Assembly: GCA_013697265.1 (NCBI GenBank)
Contig: JACCXE010000380.1
Span: 1 to 17,332 of the forward strand
Direction of reading: 5' to 3'
DNA: 17,332 nt
Origin: Actinomycetota bacterium
Lineage (GTDB): Bacteria > Actinomycetota > Acidimicrobiia > Acidimicrobiales > JACCXE01
In this document: positions 13,849-17,332 of the stretch, piece by piece
How the letters are laid out: every line of letters begins with the position of its first letter
Numbering within the stretch: position 1 is the first letter of the stretch
Notes under the pieces: generated by a model
Told to the model about the DNA's origin: nothing
Seen by the model: only the letters and a program-made list of their open reading frames with translations
The model's database searches: none
Program-made: the position numbers and the translations under genes

Positions 13849-16179
13849 GTGATCGTTCGCCACATCTACCTTCAGAACTACCGGGTCTACGAAGGCGTCT
13901 GCGAGCTTGAGTTGCCCGAGGGCCTCGTGGGCATCTACGGACAGAACGGCGCGGGCAAGAGCTACCTGATCGAGTCGATCCCGTGGGCGTTGTTCGGTTA
14001 CGCCCGCGGTTCGGTCGAAGAGGTGCGCACCACCGGCGTAAACGATGAGTGCGTGGTCGAGATCACCTTCGAGCACGAGGGCCACACCTACGTGGCCCGG
14101 CGCTCGATCACCGGCGGCGGTAAAACCACCAAACGCGACGCGATGATCACCGCCGACGGGCTGCAGGTGGCTACCGGCGCACGCGACGTCGAGCGCTACG
14201 TGCAACAGGTCATCGGCATGAACGAAAAGGGCTTCCTGGCGTCGGTGTTCGCCGAGCAGAAGCAGTTAGCGGCGTTGTCGTCACAGACACCGTCGGAACG
14301 CCGCAAGCTCGTGCTCGACCTGCTCGGCATCACCCCGATCGAAACCGCGGTGAAAGCGGCGCGCACCGACGCCAAGGCCGCGGACACCACACTCAAGTCG
14401 CTGCAGACGGTTGCGTCAGACCTGCCGGCGCTGGAAACCGAGCGCGACGACGCCGCGGCCGCAGCGATAGCGGCCAGGTCCGAAGCCGACACGACCCGGA
14501 AATCCGGTGCTGCGGCAACCGACAAGGCCCAAGCCGCCAACGATCGGTACGAGGCGATGGCGCGGCAGCTTGAGGTGGGCCAACAGGTGGCCAAGCATCA
14601 CGCCGGCCTGCTCGCTCGGGTTACGGCACTCGAGACCGAGGCCAACGCGCTGGCGTCCGCCGAGGCCGACTTGCGCGAACTGGGCGACACCGCGGCGCGG
14701 CTCACGTCGAGCCGGGCTGGCTTTGACGCGCTGCGGGCGTTGCTCGAGGCACGTGAGCGCCACGACAAGGCCGAAGCGGCGTGGCGGGCAGTAGCGGCCG
14801 ACGACAACCTCGACGACGCGGCCGGTCCGGCCGAGTCGGCGCCGCCTTCAGATGTCGATGCGGTGGCGGCCCGCCAGGCCGCGGCAAACGAGCAGCGGGC
14901 CTTGGCCGGCGTGGAAGCCACCGCCGCCGTGCGTGTCGAAGCGCTAAAGCAGGCCGAAGCCACACTGAGGAAGGCCGACGCCCTCGACGCCAGCGCCGAT
15001 TGCCCCACGTGTGGTCAGCCGTTGGGCGACACGTTCGGCCAAGTGCGAACGCACCGCGCCGCCGAGGTTGCCGCAGCAGCCGCCGCGCTCGAGCTGGCCA
15101 ACGCTGAGGTCGCGGCGGCGGTTAAACGGGCAACCGCAGCTGACCAGGCGGCGAAGGCAGCCGAAACCACACTCGCCGAGGCCCGTGCGCAATGGCAACG
15201 CGACGCCAAGCTGCGGGCGGCGCGCCAAGACGCACGCGCTGGCCTGCGCTCGGCCCGCGAGGCGGTGACCGCCACCGAATCCACCTGCGACGCGGTGCAG
15301 CTGGGCCTGAAGTCGGCGGCGCTCGAAGACACCCGCGCCGCACTCGCCGAAGCCGAAGCGGCCGACCGCCGCGCCGCGGAGCTACGCGGCCAACTGGGCC
15401 GCGCGAGCGCAGTAACGGCCGAACTCGAATCGGCGCGAGCCGAAGCCGAGGCGCGCGGAAAAGAGCTCGAGGAATTGCGCGCCGCCGCGAAGTCGGCCGG
15501 GCTCACGGCCAAGGCCGTCGCCGAAGCCGAACGTGAACGCAACGAGGCACGAGCTGGTGCCACCCAAACAGAGGCCGCGGCGCGACACGCCGGTGAAGTC
15601 GCGGCGCGTGCAGACGCGCACGCCACGGCTACCGCCCTCGCCGCCGAACGCGCCGCCGAACAGCACGCCCGCATCCAGCCCCAGGCCGTCGAGGCCCGCC
15701 TGCTCGGTCGCCTCGGTGAGTTGCTGGGCTCCTTCAAAGACCACGAGGCGGCGTCGGTAGGCCCGCGGCTCGCTGGTCACGCGCGTGCGTTGTTCGACGA
15801 CATGACCGACGGCATCTACAACGGTTTCGACCTCACCGAGAACTTCGAAGTGCGCCTCACCGACGCGAACCGCGAGTTCGACCTTCGCCGCTTTAGCGGC
15901 TCTGAGGTCGACCTGGCGAACCTCGCGTTGCGCATCGCCATCAGCGAGTGCGTCACGCTGCAGTCGGGCGGCGCCGTCGGCCTGCTCGTGCTCGACGAAG
16001 TGTTCGGCCCCCTCGACAGCGCTCGGCGGGCCCGGGTGCTCGACGCCCTGAACAACCTCCAGACTCGCTTCACCCAGGTGCTGGTGGTCACCCACGCCGA
16101 CGACGTGAAAGCGCAACTGCCCAGCGCCATCGAGGTCACCGTGATCGGCGACCGTCGCGCCACTGCCGTCGTCGTCTAA
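13849..16179 (+). CDS. sbcC: SbcC/Rad50-like SMC-family ATPase with zinc hook
   Basis: 776 residues. The Walker A is GQNGAGKS at 31-38 (K37). Two long Ala/Glu/Arg-rich coiled coils, about 170-380 and 395-640, flank the zinc hook CPTC at 385-388. The ABC signature is FSGSE at 682-686, against the usual LSGGE, followed by LVLDEVFGPLD (D716, E717). With SbcD it forms the ATP-regulated complex that tethers and processes DNA ends. It is shorter than E. coli SbcC and nearer archaeal Rad50 in size. The GTG start at 13849 lies 11 nt after the sbcD stop and lacks a strong Shine-Dalgarno; a four-codon ORF (ATG 13838, TGA overlapping this GTG) fills the gap. Confidence 0.94.
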   Translation: MIVRHIYLQNYRVYEGVCELELPEGLVGIYGQNGAGKSYLIESIPWALFGYARGSVEEVRTTGVNDECVVEITFEHEGHTYVARRSITGGGKTTKRDAMITADGLQVATGARDVERYVQQVIGMNEKGFLASVFAEQKQLAALSSQTPSERRKLVLDLLGITPIETAVKAARTDAKAADTTLKSLQTVASDLPALETERDDAAAAAIAARSEADTTRKSGAAATDKAQAANDRYEAMARQLEVGQQVAKHHAGLLARVTALETEANALASAEADLRELGDTAARLTSSRAGFDALRALLEARERHDKAEAAWRAVAADDNLDDAAGPAESAPPSDVDAVAARQAAANEQRALAGVEATAAVRVEALKQAEATLRKADALDASADCPTCGQPLGDTFGQVRTHRAAEVAAAAAALELANAEVAAAVKRATAADQAAKAAETTLAEARAQWQRDAKLRAARQDARAGLRSAREAVTATESTCDAVQLGLKSAALEDTRAALAEAEAADRRAAELRGQLGRASAVTAELESARAEAEARGKELEELRAAAKSAGLTAKAVAEAERERNEARAGATQTEAAARHAGEVAARADAHATATALAAERAAEQHARIQPQAVEARLLGRLGELLGSFKDHEAASVGPRLAGHARALFDDMTDGIYNGFDLTENFEVRLTDANREFDLRRFSGSEVDLANLALRIAISECVTLQSGGAVGLLVLDEVFGPLDSARRARVLDALNNLQTRFTQVLVVTHADDVKAQLPSAIEVTVIGDRRATAVVV

Positions 16180-16189
16180 GACTCTGCCG

Positions 16190-17032
16190 GTGGCTGTGCT
16201 CGCGTGTCCGCTCGACCTGCGCGCCCTAGAGCGCGTCGGCGACGCGTGGCGCTGCGCCGACGGCCACTCCTACGACGTGTCGCGCGACGGCTACGTCAAT
16301 CTGTTGCCTCCGGGCAAGTCGTCACGGCTGAAGTCCGGTGACGACGTCGACTCGATCCACGCCCGCCGACGCTTCCTCGACGCCGGCAACTACGCGACGC
16401 TGGCTCGGCGGCTAGGCGCGCTCTCGCGCGAATTGTCGAACGGAACCGGCGCCACCGTCGACGTCGGGTGCGGCGAGGGCTACTACACGTCGAGCCTGAG
16501 CGGCGCCGAGGTCGTCGGGCTCGACCTGTCCCGGTCCGGCATCCGCCTAGCCGCCCGCCGCTACAAAAGCGCCACGTTCGCGGTGGCCAACGCATTGGCG
16601 TTGCCATTGGTCACCGACGCCGTCAACCAGTTGGTTTCGGTATTCGCGCCCGTGGTGCCCGATGAGTTCGCCCGGGTGTGCCGCGCCGAGGCCCACGTCG
16701 TCATCGCGGTCCCCGCGGCACGGCACCTCGCCGCGGTGCGAGCGTTGCTTTACGAGACGCCTCAACTCCACGATGAAGTCGTTCCGCTGGTCGACGACGA
16801 TCGCTTTGCGCTGGCGCACCTCGAGCAAGTGGTAGGCGAAATCGAAATCGCCGACCGCGACATGCTGCGCGACCTCATCACGATGACCCCGTATCGGTTC
16901 GCGGTGCCGCCCGACGCGATCGAGCGAGCGCTAACCGCTCCCACCCCGTTCACCACGCCCATTGGGTTCGCGGTAGCCGTACTGCGCCGGGTTTCTGCGA
17001 CACTTGACCCTGACGGTGAGTCGATCGGGTGA
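16190..17032 (+). CDS. RlmA-like 23S rRNA (guanine-N1)-methyltransferase
   Basis: 280 residues. The N-terminal zinc-finger region has C6-x2-D9-x12-C22-x3-H26 followed by SYDVSRDGYVNLLPPGK, matching the RlmA layout. The SAM-binding motif VDVGCGEGYYTS is at 90-101, with an acidic residue D112 in GLDLS, and VFAPVVPDEFARV fits the RlmA catalytic block. RlmA enzymes methylate G745 or G748 in 23S rRNA helix 35; which one cannot be told. The second zinc ligand, Cys in E. coli RlmA, is Asp here. It starts at GTG 16190, 10 nt after sbcC, so it is probably read with the repair operon; GTG 16196 is an alternative. Its 3' end lies next to or within the 5' end of the RNase P RNA. Confidence 0.85.
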   Translation: MAVLACPLDLRALERVGDAWRCADGHSYDVSRDGYVNLLPPGKSSRLKSGDDVDSIHARRRFLDAGNYATLARRLGALSRELSNGTGATVDVGCGEGYYTSSLSGAEVVGLDLSRSGIRLAARRYKSATFAVANALALPLVTDAVNQLVSVFAPVVPDEFARVCRAEAHVVIAVPAARHLAAVRALLYETPQLHDEVVPLVDDDRFALAHLEQVVGEIEIADRDMLRDLITMTPYRFAVPPDAIERALTAPTPFTTPIGFAVAVLRRVSATLDPDGESIG

Positions 17033-17332
17033 CCGCGGTGTCGTCCGTATTGAAAAATGCGCGGCATCGAGGAAAGTCGGGACTCCATAGGGCAGAGTGC
17101 TGACGCGAGTCAGGACGCGGCGACGTGTCGGATTAGGGCAACAGAAAACAAACCGCCGATGGCTCGCAAGGGCACAGGCAAGGGTGCAACGGTGCGGTAA
17201 GAGCGCACCAGCGTCCGGGGTGACCCGGGCGGCTTGGTAACCCCCACTCGGAGCAAGGTCAAATCGAGGCAGCCGGCCCGGCTACGCCTCAGGTAGGCCG
17301 CATAGATGGATGGTCACCCATCCGGATCTCCG
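17020..17332 (+). ncRNA. rnpB: RNase P RNA, bacterial type A (3' end cut by window)
   Basis: The catalytic RNA that removes 5' leaders of tRNA precursors. Recognisable conserved blocks are GAGGAAAGTC near 17069-17078, ATAGGGCAGAGTG near 17087-17099, a GCGA tetraloop hairpin CTGAC/GTCAG at 17100-17113, ACAGAAAACAAACCGCCGA near 17141-17159, GGTGCGGTAAGAGCGCACC near 17191-17209, CGGAGCAAGGTCAAAT near 17249-17264, GGTAGGCCGC near 17292, and AGATGGATGGTCACC near 17304. A probable P3 stem pairs CCGCG (17033-17037) with CGCGG (17060-17064), so the 5' end lies upstream of that, around 17010-17025; the exact start is uncertain and may overlap the rlmA-like stop codon. The 3' ACAGAA block and P1 3' strand lie beyond the window. 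No clear promoter is seen just upstream. Confidence 0.93.

Noticed and set aside
15015..16116. Minus-strand open frames opposite sbcC
   Set aside because: Ala/Arg/Ser-rich translations come from the complement of the coiled-coil codons, with no start signal or domain.
17004..17053. TTGACC (17004) and TATTGA (17048) as an rnpB promoter
   Set aside because: The spacing is 38 nt rather than about 17, and the second hexamer falls inside the predicted P3 stem-loop of the RNA.

Overview
The window is high-GC DNA packed with genes on both strands, with very short or overlapping gene junctions and many GTG starts. Several genes have a TANNNT hexamer 6-7 nt before the start codon and no Shine-Dalgarno sequence, which is the actinobacterial leaderless-promoter pattern. 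PafB/PafC, a bacterial Ku, a stand-alone LigD polymerase domain, a NurA-HerA pair and a type A RNase P RNA together suggest an actinobacterium, possibly Acidimicrobiia-like. That placement is an inference from gene content, not from a marker tree.

Layout. (1) 1-1280: the 3' part of an FGGY (GlpK-like) kinase, followed by two terminator-like hairpins. (2) 1399-4750, minus strand: circularly permuted ATP-grasp, alpha-E and transglutaminase genes joined by 1-nt stop/start overlaps, a widely conserved cluster thought to act in peptide or amide-bond chemistry. (3) 4844-5695: a divergent GNAT-like gene. (4) 5692-9264, minus strand: ku, ligD polymerase domain, pafB and pafC, which read as one operon that couples non-homologous end joining to the PafBC DNA-damage activator. 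(5) 9288-9961: a small VOC protein and a small ABM-like protein, convergent. (6) 10127-16179, plus strand: nurA, herA, sbcD (Mre11-like) and sbcC (Rad50-like), the full end-resection set known as an operon in thermophilic archaea, here in a bacterial context. An rlmA-like rRNA methyltransferase follows. (7) About 17020 to the end: RNase P RNA, cut by the window edge.

The most striking feature is a double-strand-break repair island of about 10.5 kb. End joining (Ku, LigD-Pol) and its likely transcriptional activator (PafBC) run leftward, while end processing (NurA, HerA, SbcD, SbcC) runs rightward. The nurA start region carries a partial match to the PafBC-type damage promoter, TTGTCRGTG-N8-TANNNT, with the exact 8-nt spacing. 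This suggests, but does not prove, that both arms belong to one damage regulon.

The 165-nt gap at 9962-10126 and the 118-nt gap at 1281-1398 are the largest non-coding stretches. No stretch over 300 nt lacks a gene. I saw no tRNA, CRISPR array, insertion sequence or phage gene.
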